A stretch of DNA of 37,921 bases from Cohnella fermenti. GTDB taxonomy: Bacteria > Bacillota > Bacilli > Paenibacillales > Paenibacillaceae. Shown one piece after another: positions 25,184 through 33,763 of this stretch; position 1 is the first letter of the stretch; each line of letters begins with the position of its first letter. Made by a program: the position numbers and the translations under genes. The stretch covers positions 1 to 37,921 of the forward strand of contig NZ_SSOB01000069.1 of NCBI RefSeq assembly GCF_004801405.1, in the 5' to 3' direction. The notes under the pieces are model-generated. The model was given only the letters and a program-made list of their open reading frames with translations, had not been told where the DNA came from and ran no database searches.

Positions 25184-25540
25184 TTGAGAACCAATCGATC
25201 CCCCCTGCGCTGGGCTCTGCTGCTCATCTCGATGCTGACCTCGCTTGTCTTCGTCCCGATCCCGGAATCGGAAGTAAACGTCTCCGAGAGCGGGAGGGTC
25301 TCGGTCGGCCAACTGCTGTTATCCTCGAGCAATACGGGGGTCGGCAATTCCTCTTCGCCATCCTCGAGCAAGTCCTTATGGCTTGGCCGCTTGCTGACGC
25401 TCCTGCTGACGTCCGCCATGGCCGCGCGACTCGCCGGAACGACTCTTCTTCCGCATGCCTACCGCCGCTCGGCGATTCCTCTCCGCATGAAGCGTTTGTT
25501 CCTCAAACCGCTTCAATCTCAATCCAATTACGTGTCTTAA
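25184..25540 (+). CDS. Small hypothetical exported or membrane protein
   Basis: A frame of 118 codons starts at TTG 25184, eight bases after GGAGG in GGAGGTGA (25171-25178). It has a basic start (RTNRSPLRW), a hydrophobic segment (about 9-25, ALLLISMLTSLVFV), a serine-rich middle (SSSNTGVGNSSSPSSSKS) and a second hydrophobic stretch (about 65-85). I recognise no family. The good ribosome site and its position divergent from the GT4 gene support a real gene, but composition alone cannot prove it. Confidence 0.45.
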   Translation: MRTNRSPLRWALLLISMLTSLVFVPIPESEVNVSESGRVSVGQLLLSSSNTGVGNSSSPSSSKSLWLGRLLTLLLTSAMAARLAGTTLLPHAYRRSAIPLRMKRLFLKPLQSQSNYVS

Positions 25541-25650
25541 GCGATTCCTCTCCAAGCAACTACAATTTACCCTCGTGTTCCCGTTTTCAAACCCAATTTG
25601 CGCTTATTCCATAGTTAGCCGTCGGATGGCCTCGAATAGCGGGCCTCTGT

Positions 25651-25678
25651 TTGCGCACACTATTTTGCAATCTATAGA
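25651..25678 (+). promoter_or_regulatory. Possible promoter of khtTU
   Basis: TTGCGC (25651-25656) and TATAGA (25673-25678) are separated by 16 bp, about 38 bp before ATG 25717. Confidence 0.35.
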
Positions 25679-25716
25679 TGGAATTTGGACCCATATTTAT
25701 TGGAGGGATAGGTTTT

Positions 25717-26211
25717 ATGGACATTCGCGAATCCGATCTCCCGGGCATCGGGAGGAAGTTCCAATTGACCAACGAGCAAGGGGAGAAAATCGTTATTGTT
25801 GTGCACGACGACGGCAGGAGAGAAATTTACCACTTTGATCACAGGAGCCCGGACGAGTCGCTCTCGATGGTGACGCTGTCGGACGAAGAGGCCAGACAGA
25901 TCGCCTTCATCGTCGGCGGGCTGGTTCACAAGCCGAAGATGCTGGAGACGATCGAGATGGCGCTCGGCGATCTCGTCATCGAATGGTATAAGCTGGAGCC
26001 GGGCAGCCCGTGCATCGGCCGCACGATCGGAGAACTGGACATCCGGCGCAGATCCGGCGCGACCGTCATCGCCGTCGTCGGCAAGAGCAGCGCGAAGCAG
26101 ATCAATCCCGGCCCCGATTACGTGCTGCCGGAGGAATCGACGATGGTCGTGATGGGGGAGAGGCAACAAATTCAAGCGTTAAAGCAAATCATAAAGAGCG
26201 GATGTGATTGA
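25717..26211 (+). CDS. khtT: KhtT-type regulatory subunit of a K+/H+ antiporter
   Basis: A 164-residue cytoplasmic protein with an N-terminal KhtT domain (MDIRESDLPGIGRKF, HDDGRREIYHF) and a C-terminal RCK_C/TrkA-C domain (about 78-160: LEPGSPCIGRTIGELDIRRRSGATVIAVV, then INPGPDYVLPEESTMVVMG). In Bacillus subtilis KhtT gates the antiporter KhtU and binds cyclic di-AMP. Length equals the B. subtilis protein. GGAGGG nine bases upstream supports ATG 25717 over an in-frame start at 25678. It is followed 3 bp later by khtU; no khtS homologue is seen. Confidence 0.9.
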   Translation: MDIRESDLPGIGRKFQLTNEQGEKIVIVVHDDGRREIYHFDHRSPDESLSMVTLSDEEARQIAFIVGGLVHKPKMLETIEMALGDLVIEWYKLEPGSPCIGRTIGELDIRRRSGATVIAVVGKSSAKQINPGPDYVLPEESTMVVMGERQQIQALKQIIKSGCD

Positions 26212-26214
26212 TCG

Positions 26215-27435
26215 ATGGAGCATATTGTTTTCGAGATTGGCCTGGCGATCGGACTGATCGCGCTCGGCGGACTCATCTCCGCCCGGCTGCGGTTCTCCGT
26301 CATTCCGCTCTATATTCTCGTCGGGATGGCGGTCGGCCCGCATGCCTTCCATTGGGGCGCGATCGACCTTCGCTTCATTCATAGCGCGGAGCTGATCGAC
26401 GTGCTCGGCCGAATCGGGGTGTTATTCCTTCTATTCTACCTGGGGCTGGAATTCTCGGTCGGCCGGCTGCTTAAGTCGGGCAAGAACATCGCGGTCGGGG
26501 GGACGATCTATATCGCCATCAACTTCACCCTCGGCATGCTGTTCGGCTGGATCTCCGGCTTCCCGCTGGAGGAGATTCTCGTCATCGCCGGAATTACGAC
26601 GATCTCGTCGAGCGCCATCGTGGCGAAGGTCCTGGTCGACCTGAAGCGAACCGCGAATCCGGAGACCGAGATGATTCTCGGCATCATCATGTTCGAGGAC
26701 GTCTTCCTCGCCGTCTACCTCTCGATTCTGTCCGGCCTTATCCTAAGCGGTTCGACCTCGCTCGGAGGCGTGCTGCTGTCCGCGGCCGTATCCCTCGGCT
26801 TTATGCTCGCCGTCCTGATCATCGGACGCAAGGCGGTTCCGCTGCTGAACAAGTACCTCAACATCAAGTCGAACGAGATTTTCCTGCTGGTTATCTTCGC
26901 CGCACTCTTCATTATCGCAGGCTTCTCCGAGAAGCTTCATGTCGCGGAAGCGATCGGCGCGCTGCTCGTCGGCCTTGTCCTGGCCGAGACGCAACACCGC
27001 AAGCGCATCGAGAGCCTGATCATCCCGTTCCGCGACTTCTTCGGGGCGATCTTCTTCTTCGGCTTCGGCCTGACGATCGACCCGACGAGCTTGTTCACGA
27101 AGGAGACGGTCTTCCTGTCGCTCGGAGCCGTGATCGTGACCTTGATCGGCAACTTCGTCGCCGGCATGCTCGCGGGCCGCACTGCCGGACTCACGCCGAA
27201 GTCGTCGACGAACATTGGCCTTACGATCGTCTCGCGCGGGGAATTCTCGATCATCGTGGCGAACCTGGGCAAGGCGGGCGGCTTGCTCGCCGTACTGCAG
27301 CCGTTCGCGGCGCTGTACGTGCTCATTCTTGCCATCCTGGGGCCGCTGCTGACGAAGGAGACGAAGCTTGTTTACCGGGCGCTCAATAAAATTTTCAAGT
27401 GGGAGCTGCCGAAGAGGAGCGTGCCGGACCAATAA
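26215..27435 (+). CDS. khtU: KhtU-type CPA2 K+/H+ antiporter
   Basis: A 406-residue membrane protein with about 12-13 spans of the CPA2 monovalent cation:proton antiporter family. Recognisable parts are LGRIGVLFLLFYLGLEFSVGRL (about 64-85), ITTISSSAIVAKVLVDL, FEDVFLAVYLSIL and FGFGLTIDP. It has no C-terminal RCK domain; regulation is supplied in trans by KhtT from the adjoining gene, 3 bp upstream. Expected role is potassium efflux at alkaline pH or high salt. Length agrees with B. subtilis KhtU (about 408). Confidence 0.92.
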   Translation: MEHIVFEIGLAIGLIALGGLISARLRFSVIPLYILVGMAVGPHAFHWGAIDLRFIHSAELIDVLGRIGVLFLLFYLGLEFSVGRLLKSGKNIAVGGTIYIAINFTLGMLFGWISGFPLEEILVIAGITTISSSAIVAKVLVDLKRTANPETEMILGIIMFEDVFLAVYLSILSGLILSGSTSLGGVLLSAAVSLGFMLAVLIIGRKAVPLLNKYLNIKSNEIFLLVIFAALFIIAGFSEKLHVAEAIGALLVGLVLAETQHRKRIESLIIPFRDFFGAIFFFGFGLTIDPTSLFTKETVFLSLGAVIVTLIGNFVAGMLAGRTAGLTPKSSTNIGLTIVSRGEFSIIVANLGKAGGLLAVLQPFAALYVLILAILGPLLTKETKLVYRALNKIFKWELPKRSVPDQ

Positions 27436-27462
27436 CGATGGGGAACGGAGGACGGAACCATC

Positions 27463-28320
27463 ATGACGACGAAGCCGACTGTCACTCTGCCAAGGCGTTC
27501 CCGCCGATGGGCGGGAGCGGCGTCGGGAGGAATGCTCGCCGCGATCGGACTGGAGATGTTCCTGGTGCCTCACGGACTTATCGCAGGCGGAACGATGGGA
27601 ATCTCGACGGTAATCGCGTTCCTGTCGGGAGCGAAGCTGGGCTGGATTCTGCTCTCGCTCCAGATCTTGCTGCTGATTGCGTTCTATAAGCCGTTAACCC
27701 GCAGGTTAGACAAGGCAACGATTCTCGGGTTCGTCGTGCTCTGCGCGGCGCTGCTCGTCTTCCATCCGTTCGACGCGTGGACGGCGAACCCGCTGCTTGC
27801 CGCAATGATGGGAGGAGCCTTCCTCGGGGCGGGAGCGGGCATTGCGTACCGGCGGGGGAGCCTGGTCGATCTCTCCTTCTTCCTCGAGAGCGAGGGGCGG
27901 GGAGCGACCCGCCCGGCCGCGCTTCTCGCCTTCAACGCGACGCTTCTGCTCGCGGCGGCGCTTCTCTTCGGCTGGGAGCGGGCGTTCTATTCGTTGCTGG
28001 CGCTGCTCGCGGCGACCGAGGCGATGAAGCTGGCGCTTCGCGGCTATTCCGGCTGGCGGCTGCTCAGCATCTCCAGCCTCCGGGCGAGCGAACTTCGCGA
28101 GGAGATTGCGCGGGAGCTGGGCCGGGAGGACTGGCTGTTGAGCCGAACGGAGCATGAGGACGGCCGCTTGCGCCCGGCGCTTCTGTGCAAGGTGCATCGC
28201 TTCGAGGAGCGGAAGCTGCGGGAGCTTGTGGCCGGGATCGACCCGTACGCCAGAGTCGAGGTTGCCGCGCTGGAGGAGCGGGAGCTTGGCAAGCTGATCC
28301 GGGATAAGACGAAGAGATGA
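27463..28320 (+). CDS. YitT-family membrane protein
   Basis: A 285-residue protein with an N-terminal YitT membrane domain of five to six spans (GLEMFLVPHGLIAGGTMGISTVIAF, MMGGAFLGAGAGIAYRRGSLVD) and a C-terminal DUF2179 domain (about 200-285). It has the usual YitT length. Function of the family is unknown, though transporter-like topology is general. The C-terminal domain is diverged: the spacing to VEVAALEERELGKL fits, but the GGYTG-type motifs are weak. GGAGG ten bases upstream supports the start, and the gene follows khtU by 27 bp. Confidence 0.82.
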   Translation: MTTKPTVTLPRRSRRWAGAASGGMLAAIGLEMFLVPHGLIAGGTMGISTVIAFLSGAKLGWILLSLQILLLIAFYKPLTRRLDKATILGFVVLCAALLVFHPFDAWTANPLLAAMMGGAFLGAGAGIAYRRGSLVDLSFFLESEGRGATRPAALLAFNATLLLAAALLFGWERAFYSLLALLAATEAMKLALRGYSGWRLLSISSLRASELREEIARELGREDWLLSRTEHEDGRLRPALLCKVHRFEERKLRELVAGIDPYARVEVAALEERELGKLIRDKTKR

Positions 28321-28461
28321 ACGGAAGTGCGCCGTCTTGCGGGCCGATGTCGATGTCGGCCTAGCGGGACGGCGTTCTGTGCGAGGAGGGGGTTCAGAGG
28401 GCGGATAAGACGGCGTGGCGGAGTGTGCAGGGAGTCGAACGAGCCGAGCGTCGAGCAAGTC

Positions 28462-28487
28462 GTTTCGGAAGTCGCCTTCCGGGGTAA
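28462..28487 (+). promoter_or_regulatory. SigB-type promoter of the DUF948 gene
   Basis: GTTTCG (28462-28467), a 14-bp spacer and GGGTAA (28482-28487) match the SigB consensus GTTTAA-N12-15-GGGTAT, 37 bp before the start codon. Confidence 0.65.
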
Positions 28488-28524
28488 ATTCAGCCGTATA
28501 AGGCACCCGAAGGAGGAGATGACG

Positions 28525-28986
28525 ATGACAATGACGGGACAGGTATTGCTAGGGGGGAGCGCACTGCTGGCGGCGGTCAGCTTCGCCGTGCTGTGCATCT
28601 TCCTGATCCGGACGCTGTCCAGCGCGAGGCAGACGCTCGATTCGCTGAAGACGACGATCGAAGGCGCAAGCGACAAGGTCGAATCGATTCGCGGCAAGGT
28701 GGAGGAGCTGACGACGAACGTGAACGAGATCTCGGTTAATGTGAAGGAGAAGCTCCATGCCGCCGATTCGCTGTTCGAGGCGGCGCGCGACGCGGGAACG
28801 ACGATCCAGGAGACGGCCCATACGGCGAAGGAACTGACCGACCGGTTGACGAGGGTCGTTCAGGAGCAGACGAAGGAGAAGGAGCACACCTGGAAGGAGT
28901 GGCTTCAGATCGGGCTTCGCGTCGCGGGGGCGGTAAGGAGCAGCGTCGCTTCCGCGAAGCGGAGGACGTCCGGACAGGAGGCATAG
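28525..28986 (+). CDS. DUF948 membrane-anchored coiled-coil protein
   Basis: A 153-residue protein with one N-terminal membrane helix (about 6-28, VLLGGSALLAAVSFAVLCIFLI) and a long amphipathic coiled coil (about 35-120: LDSLKTTIEGASDKVESIRG and onward), as in DUF948 general-stress proteins of Bacillus and Staphylococcus. ATG 28525 is eight bases from AGGAGG; two neighbouring in-frame ATGs at 28519 and 28531 are alternatives. A SigB-type promoter lies 37 bp upstream. The next gene encodes a YflT-like stress protein. Confidence 0.8.
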   Translation: MTMTGQVLLGGSALLAAVSFAVLCIFLIRTLSSARQTLDSLKTTIEGASDKVESIRGKVEELTTNVNEISVNVKEKLHAADSLFEAARDAGTTIQETAHTAKELTDRLTRVVQEQTKEKEHTWKEWLQIGLRVAGAVRSSVASAKRRTSGQEA

Positions 28987-29013
28987 GCGGATGGAGAGAG
29001 CTTGTTGCGGCTT

Positions 29014-29038
29014 GTTTCGGATCGGCGGGGCCGGGTAA
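29014..29038 (+). promoter_or_regulatory. SigB-type promoter of the YflT-like gene
   Basis: GTTTCG (29014-29019), a 13-bp spacer and GGGTAA (29033-29038) lie 46 bp before the start codon. Confidence 0.62.
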
Positions 29039-29084
29039 GGAAGAAGCGTAACCACTACAGACCCGAGAGGAGATGGAGGAGATG

Positions 29085-29414
29085 ATGGAGATGAGATCCT
29101 ACACGAAGCTGGTGGATAACGGACTTGAGGCGTTCCAGACGGTGCAGAACCTGAGGGCGCAAGGGTATACCGGAGAAGAGATTTACGTGCTGGCCCACGA
29201 GCAGGATCGGACGGAACGGCTTGCGGATGCCGCCGATGTGAATACGATCGGCCCGGCGGAAGAAGGAGTTCTGCAATCCGTTGCGAATTTCTTCCGTAAC
29301 CGGGGAGACGAGCTTCGCGGCAAGATCGAAGCGATGGGCTTGACCAGAGGAGAGGCGCTGACTTATGAAGCGGAGTTGGATCGGGGCAAGGTGCTTGTCC
29401 TTGCGAAGAAATAA
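29085..29414 (+). CDS. General stress protein, YflT/GSP17M domain
   Basis: A protein of about 109 residues with the heat-induced stress-protein YflT fold: a YTKLVDNGLEAFQTVQNLRAQGYTGEEIYVLAHE beta-alpha-beta unit, then a second half ending MGLTRGEALTYEAELDRGKVLVLA, typical of the family. Several ATGs cluster at 29073, 29082, 29085 and 29091; 29085 has the best spacing from GGAGG at 29075-29079. Members belong to the SigB general stress regulon in Bacillus, which fits the SigB-type promoter directly upstream. Molecular function is unknown. Confidence 0.82.
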   Translation: MEMRSYTKLVDNGLEAFQTVQNLRAQGYTGEEIYVLAHEQDRTERLADAADVNTIGPAEEGVLQSVANFFRNRGDELRGKIEAMGLTRGEALTYEAELDRGKVLVLAKK

Positions 29415-29438
29415 CGCCGACGGCTTGAGCGGCCGGAA

Positions 29439-29494
29439 GGCATACGGGAACAAGGAATGCCGGCCCGGCGCCGCATTCCTTGTTCCCGTATGCC
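29439..29494. terminator. Perfect 22-bp hairpin after the YflT-like gene
   Basis: GGCATACGGGAACAAGGAAT begins the left arm (29439-29460), which pairs perfectly with 29473-29494 around a 12-nt GC-rich loop. No long T-run follows, so it may be a message-stabilising element as well as a terminator. Confidence 0.6.
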
Positions 29495-29611
29495 GTTCGA
29501 CTTTATGTGTCCTTACTGCTCTGTCCGATGCTCCACGGAATGAATTCGCGCAATGAATAAGCGCAATGTTCGGTTCGCAATAGGCTTAAGCGTATAGAAG
29601 GGGTGTTCAAT

Positions 29612-30778
29612 GTGAATATACTTGTCGTCGACGACAATCCGATGAATGTAATGGTCGTGCAGGAGATGCTGAAGCGCTCGGGCTACGATTCCGTCCTCTC
29701 CGCCGGTTCCGCGGCGGAGATGTTCGACCTGCTGCGGTCGCCGGAGCATAAGTCCGCCCGATTGGCGAATCAATCGTCGATCGACCTGATCCTGCTCGAT
29801 CTCATGATGCCCGAGATCGACGGCATGGAAGCTTGCCGGATGCTTCAGCGGGACGAACGGTTCCGCGACATTCCGATCATCATCGTGACGGCAATCGGCG
29901 ATTCGCGCAAGCTGGCGGAGGCGATGGACCTCGGCGCGACGGATTACGTGACGAAGCCGATCAACAAGGTCGAGCTGCTCGCGAGAATTCGCTCCGCGCT
30001 CCGGCTCAAGAAGGAGCTGGATTGGCACAAGGAGCGCGACAAGCGGATGCGGGAGGAGCTTGAGCTCGCCCGGCAGGTGCAGCATGCGGTGCTCCCGTCT
30101 GCGATCGCTGAGGACAATTACCGCATTCGGGCGTTCTTCCGGTCTTCGGAGCAGTTGGCCGGCGATCTGTACGCGTGGCATGCGTTCGATCGCAGCCGGA
30201 TCATCGTGGCGGTCATCGATGCGATGGGCCACGGCATCTCCTCGTCGCTTGTCAGCATGTTCTCCGCTTCCGTGCTGAAGGAAGCGATGCGCACGCACGT
30301 CACGCCAAGGCGGGTGATGCAGGAGCTGAACAGCCGCCTGCTCCAACTGGATTACGAGAACGAGCTTGTTCACTACTATTGCACGGGCCTGTGCATCTGG
30401 ATCGATCTGGAGCACGGCATGCTGGAGTACGTCAATGCCGGGCATCCTCCCGGCCTGCTGCTGCGCGGGAGGTCGGGGGAGACGATCGCGATGCGTTCGG
30501 GATCGCCGCCGGTAGGCTTGTTCGACGGCGTGGAGCTGGCCGCCCAGACGATAGCGCTGGAGCCGGGAGACACGATCTATCTCTACACGGACGGCTTGCT
30601 GGACCTGTTCCCCGGCGACCTGGAGGAGCAGGCCACGGCGCTGGCCGGGGCGCTTAGAACGGCGAGAGGAGAGGAAGCCCGTCTCGAGCGGCTGCTCGAG
30701 CAAGAATCGTTCGATCGCCATGCCGACGACCGCTGCTTGATTCGGCTTGAAGTGCGGGGGAAGGAGAACGGGACATGA
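29612..30778 (+). CDS. Response regulator with PP2C (SpoIIE/RsbU-type) phosphatase output
   Basis: A 388-residue protein. The receiver domain (1-125) has acidic DD at 7-8, phospho-acceptor D63 in LILLDLMMPE, T/A switch residues in VTAIGD and K115 in YVTKPIN. After a helical linker (130-160) comes a PP2C-type serine phosphatase (about 170-380) with metal-binding AGDLYAW, AVIDAMGHG, NAGHPPGLL and LYTDGLLDL. This is the layout of phosphatases that dephosphorylate anti-anti-sigma factors such as RsbV. GTG 29612 lies eight bases from AGAAGGGG; the ATG next to it runs into a stop. The stop overlaps the kinase start (ATGA), so the two are a coupled pair. RsbV is encoded 4.5 kb downstream. Confidence 0.88.
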   Translation: MNILVVDDNPMNVMVVQEMLKRSGYDSVLSAGSAAEMFDLLRSPEHKSARLANQSSIDLILLDLMMPEIDGMEACRMLQRDERFRDIPIIIVTAIGDSRKLAEAMDLGATDYVTKPINKVELLARIRSALRLKKELDWHKERDKRMREELELARQVQHAVLPSAIAEDNYRIRAFFRSSEQLAGDLYAWHAFDRSRIIVAVIDAMGHGISSSLVSMFSASVLKEAMRTHVTPRRVMQELNSRLLQLDYENELVHYYCTGLCIWIDLEHGMLEYVNAGHPPGLLLRGRSGETIAMRSGSPPVGLFDGVELAAQTIALEPGDTIYLYTDGLLDLFPGDLEEQATALAGALRTARGEEARLERLLEQESFDRHADDRCLIRLEVRGKENGT

Positions 30779-33153
30779 GAATCAAGACGAAGCTGCTCAC
30801 CGGCTTTATTATTCTGATGACTTTGCTCGTCGGCATCACTTCCTTCGGCTACGATCGAATGAGCCGGATGAACGACCGAATGAACAGCTTCTACGACTCG
30901 AGGTTCGAGATGGTCAAGTCGGTCATCGATCTTCGGGGCTCCGTGAATCAAGCCGGGCGTTCGGTGAGCGATGTGCTGCTCGGCGTACTGGAGTCGAGCG
31001 CGGTCCGCGTGGAGGCGCTCAATCGCGCCGCGAACAACTTGACCGCCCAGTCGGAGGCGATGCTTGACCGGGCGCAGGGGCCGGAGGAGCGGCAGGCGGT
31101 CGATCAGGTGAGCCGGGACATCTCCCAATACGCGGACTTCCTCGGCCGCTTCGTCGTGCTGATCGGGGCGGGGGATCGCGAGGGCGCGCTTGAGCTCTAC
31201 AACAACCTGGGCCGGTCGTGGCAGGATGCCGCATTCAGCTCGCTCGATTCGCTCACATCCTTCGAGCAGTTGACGATGGAGGAGGAGACGGATGCTTCCC
31301 GGACGATGTACAACGAGGCGGTTCGCTGGTTCGCCGGAATGACCGTCGTCGGCCTGTTCATCGGGCTGGCAGTTATGCTGTGGGTGCTTCCGCACATTAC
31401 GAAGGGCTTCAATCTGCTTGCCGTCATGGGCAAGAAGTTCTCCCAGGGCCGCCTTCGCGGGCTGAGCCGATTGGAGATCCAGTCGAACGACGAGCTGGGC
31501 CAACTGGCCAAGGTGTTTAAGCAGATCGCGATGGACCTCCAGGAGAAGAACGAGCGCGAGGCTCTGTACGCCGAGTCCAAGGCGCAGCAAGCGTGGATCG
31601 ACGGCCAGATGGCCCGTTCGACAGAGCTGCTGAAGGATGGAGCGGGGATGACGGGCGTCGCCGAAGCCTTCGCGAACGAATTTACGAGCGTGCTCGGCGC
31701 GGCTTACAGCGCCGTGTACTTCCTCGAAGGGGACGACGGAGACCGGGCCAGCCGCTTGCGGAGGCGAGGAAGCTATGCGCGCGGCCCGGAGCTGCCCGCA
31801 TCCGAAGGCGCCGCCCGCTTCGAGCTGGGGGAAGGTCTTGTCGGCCAGTGCGCGCGGAACGGGGAGCAGTTGGTGATCGAGCCGCTGCCTGCAGGCTATA
31901 TTCCGATCCGATCCGGACTCGGAGAAGCGACGCCGGTGCAACTGGTCCTTCAGCCGATCGAAGCGGACGGGACGATCGTCGGCGTGCTGGAGCTGGCCTA
32001 CCTGCGGCCGATGGGCAATCTGGAGCGGGAACTGCTCGAGAGGTTGACCGAGAAGTTCGCTTACATTGTGATGAACCTGCAGTCCCGGCACCGCGTCGAG
32101 GAGCTGCTCCGCGAAGCCCAGGCGATGACCGAAGAGCTGCAGATCCGGTCGGAGGAGCTGATCTCGCAGCAGGAAGAGCTGCGGGATTCCAACGAGCGGC
32201 TCGAGGTGCACGCGGGCCGGCTGAAGAGGTCGGAGGAGCGGCTGCAGCGTCAGCAAGAGGAGCTTGAGGGCGCCAACATGGAGCTGAAGGGGAAGACGAT
32301 GCAGCTCGAGGAGCAGATACGCCAGACGGCGCGGAGGAACCGCGAAGTAGCCGCCGCGAATCGCGAGCTGGAGCGGCGGACGGCGGAGCTTGCCCGCGCG
32401 TCCCAATATAAATCGGAGTTCTTGGCCAATATGTCGCACGAGCTGCGGACACCGCTCAACAGCCTGATTGTCCTCTCGCAATTCCTTGAGGACAACGCGG
32501 AGGGCAATCTGACCGACAAGCAATTGGAATTCGCGAGGACGATCCATTCCTCCGGAGAAGACTTGATGAAGATGATCGACGAGATTCTCGATCTCGCCAA
32601 GGTCGACGCCGGGCGCATGGAGCTGCAGATCGAGCTCACGCCGCTCGAGGACATCACCGTCGACCTTGAGCATGCCTTCCGTTCGCTCGCGGAAGACAAA
32701 GGGCTGACGTTCGAGATCGGGATCGCGAACGGAGTACCGGCGGCGTTCCCGACGGACGGCCATCGGGTGAAGCAGGTTATTCGCAACCTGCTCTCCAACG
32801 CGATGAAGTTCACCCTCGCCGGCTCCGTTGCGCTGACGATCCGTCCTGCGAACGAAGCCGAGCTGGGCGGCCGGAACGAGCGGTATCTGGCGTTCGAGGT
32901 GAAGGACACCGGCATCGGCATCGCCCCGGACAAGCGGGAGATCATCTTCGAGGCGTTCCGGCAAGCGGATGGAACGACCAGCCGCAGGTTCGGAGGCACC
33001 GGGCTCGGGCTGACGATCAGCCGGGACTTGTCCAAGCTCCTCGGAGGCTGGATTGCCCTGGACAGCGAGCTTGAGGTCGGGAGCAGCTTCACGCTGTTCC
33101 TGCCGGAGGCCGGGCCGGAGAAGGCGGTTCAAAAACCGGAGCAAAGGGTATAG
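30775..33153 (+). CDS. Membrane sensor histidine kinase (4HB-HAMP-GAF-HisKA-HATPase)
   Basis: A 792-residue kinase. Membrane helix 1 (about 7-25) is followed by a four-helix-bundle sensor domain (about 26-183, MCP-like), membrane helix 2 (about 185-206), HAMP (about 207-260), a GAF domain (about 285-435) and a long coiled coil (about 440-545). The HisKA domain has H555 in NMSHELRTPLN, and the HATPase domain has the N-box RNLLSNAMKFT (670-680), DTGIGI (711-716) and GGTGLGLTI (740-748). It would phosphorylate the receiver of the PP2C protein whose gene it overlaps by 4 bp. Without a C-terminal receiver it is a classical rather than hybrid kinase. A SigB-type promoter for the next gene lies inside its 3' end. 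Confidence 0.9.
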   Translation: MRIKTKLLTGFIILMTLLVGITSFGYDRMSRMNDRMNSFYDSRFEMVKSVIDLRGSVNQAGRSVSDVLLGVLESSAVRVEALNRAANNLTAQSEAMLDRAQGPEERQAVDQVSRDISQYADFLGRFVVLIGAGDREGALELYNNLGRSWQDAAFSSLDSLTSFEQLTMEEETDASRTMYNEAVRWFAGMTVVGLFIGLAVMLWVLPHITKGFNLLAVMGKKFSQGRLRGLSRLEIQSNDELGQLAKVFKQIAMDLQEKNEREALYAESKAQQAWIDGQMARSTELLKDGAGMTGVAEAFANEFTSVLGAAYSAVYFLEGDDGDRASRLRRRGSYARGPELPASEGAARFELGEGLVGQCARNGEQLVIEPLPAGYIPIRSGLGEATPVQLVLQPIEADGTIVGVLELAYLRPMGNLERELLERLTEKFAYIVMNLQSRHRVEELLREAQAMTEELQIRSEELISQQEELRDSNERLEVHAGRLKRSEERLQRQQEELEGANMELKGKTMQLEEQIRQTARRNREVAAANRELERRTAELARASQYKSEFLANMSHELRTPLNSLIVLSQFLEDNAEGNLTDKQLEFARTIHSSGEDLMKMIDEILDLAKVDAGRMELQIELTPLEDITVDLEHAFRSLAEDKGLTFEIGIANGVPAAFPTDGHRVKQVIRNLLSNAMKFTLAGSVALTIRPANEAELGGRNERYLAFEVKDTGIGIAPDKREIIFEAFRQADGTTSRRFGGTGLGLTISRDLSKLLGGWIALDSELEVGSSFTLFLPEAGPEKAVQKPEQRV
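33127..33151 (+). promoter_or_regulatory. SigB-type promoter inside the kinase 3' end
   Basis: GTTCAA (33127-33132), 13 bp, and GGGTAT (33146-33151) lie about 60 bp before ATG 33212. The -10 matches the consensus exactly. Confidence 0.6.
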
Positions 33154-33211
33154 ATAAAGGACAAGGCGACGGCGAGGCTGTCGCCCATGATACTCTAGGA
33201 GGTGGCCTCTG

Positions 33212-33691
33212 ATGACATGGACAATCGGAATATTCGAGCGAGAGCAGGATGTGTTGGATGCGGCTCAGGCGCTGCAAGAGCGGGGTGGCGTGGAGCGCCC
33301 GCCGTTCGCCGTCGTGAACAACACGGAGAATGCGCCGCTGCTGTCCGCCCGGAGCGATCTGCGGCTGGAGGGGCTGGAAGGAAGAGGAGCGATCGGGGAA
33401 GAGGGGCGGCCCGAAGGGGACGAGGTGATACCCGCAGCCTTCTTCCTTGGCTCCGTGCAGGGGAGCGGAATGAACGGCCAAGCCGGGGCGATTGCCGCTT
33501 ATTCCTGGGACGGGCATGACTGGCCCGGAACGGCCGAATATCTGGAGCGGCTCGGCATAACCGCGGATGCATCGCGTCAGTGCGCCCCGCAGGTGGAAGA
33601 GGGCAAGCTGCTCCTTCTGGCGGAGACGGAGTCGTTGGAAGAGACGGCCGCGCTCCTTCGCTCATGCGGAGCATCCGACGTGGTGGAATGA
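33212..33691 (+). CDS. Diverged YflT/GSP17M-like stress protein
   Basis: A 159-residue protein with no strong name. It opens TIGIFEREQDVLDAAQALQERG like the first unit of GSP17M/YflT proteins. Its C-terminal part, YLERLGITADASRQCAPQVEEGKLLLLAE, then ETAALLRSCGASDVVE, follows the family's closing pattern. The middle (about 40-85) is acidic and glycine-rich and not alignable by eye. AGGAGGTGG gives a strong ribosome site, and a SigB-type promoter precedes it. General stress role is inferred from those features. Confidence 0.6.
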   Translation: MTWTIGIFEREQDVLDAAQALQERGGVERPPFAVVNNTENAPLLSARSDLRLEGLEGRGAIGEEGRPEGDEVIPAAFFLGSVQGSGMNGQAGAIAAYSWDGHDWPGTAEYLERLGITADASRQCAPQVEEGKLLLLAETESLEETAALLRSCGASDVVE

Positions 33692-33716
33692 ATCGGCGGC
33701 AAGAACACGCAGCAAT

Positions 33717-33747
33717 AAGGGGCTGTCTCTCGTCGAGACAGCCCCTT
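33717..33747. terminator. Bidirectional terminator-like hairpin
   Basis: AAGGGGCTGTCTC (33717-33729) pairs perfectly with 33735-33747 around a 5-nt loop, between the convergent stress-protein and FAD-oxidoreductase genes. T-runs are short on both sides. Confidence 0.7.
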
Positions 33748-33763
33748 GCGCATGCCGAGCGCT

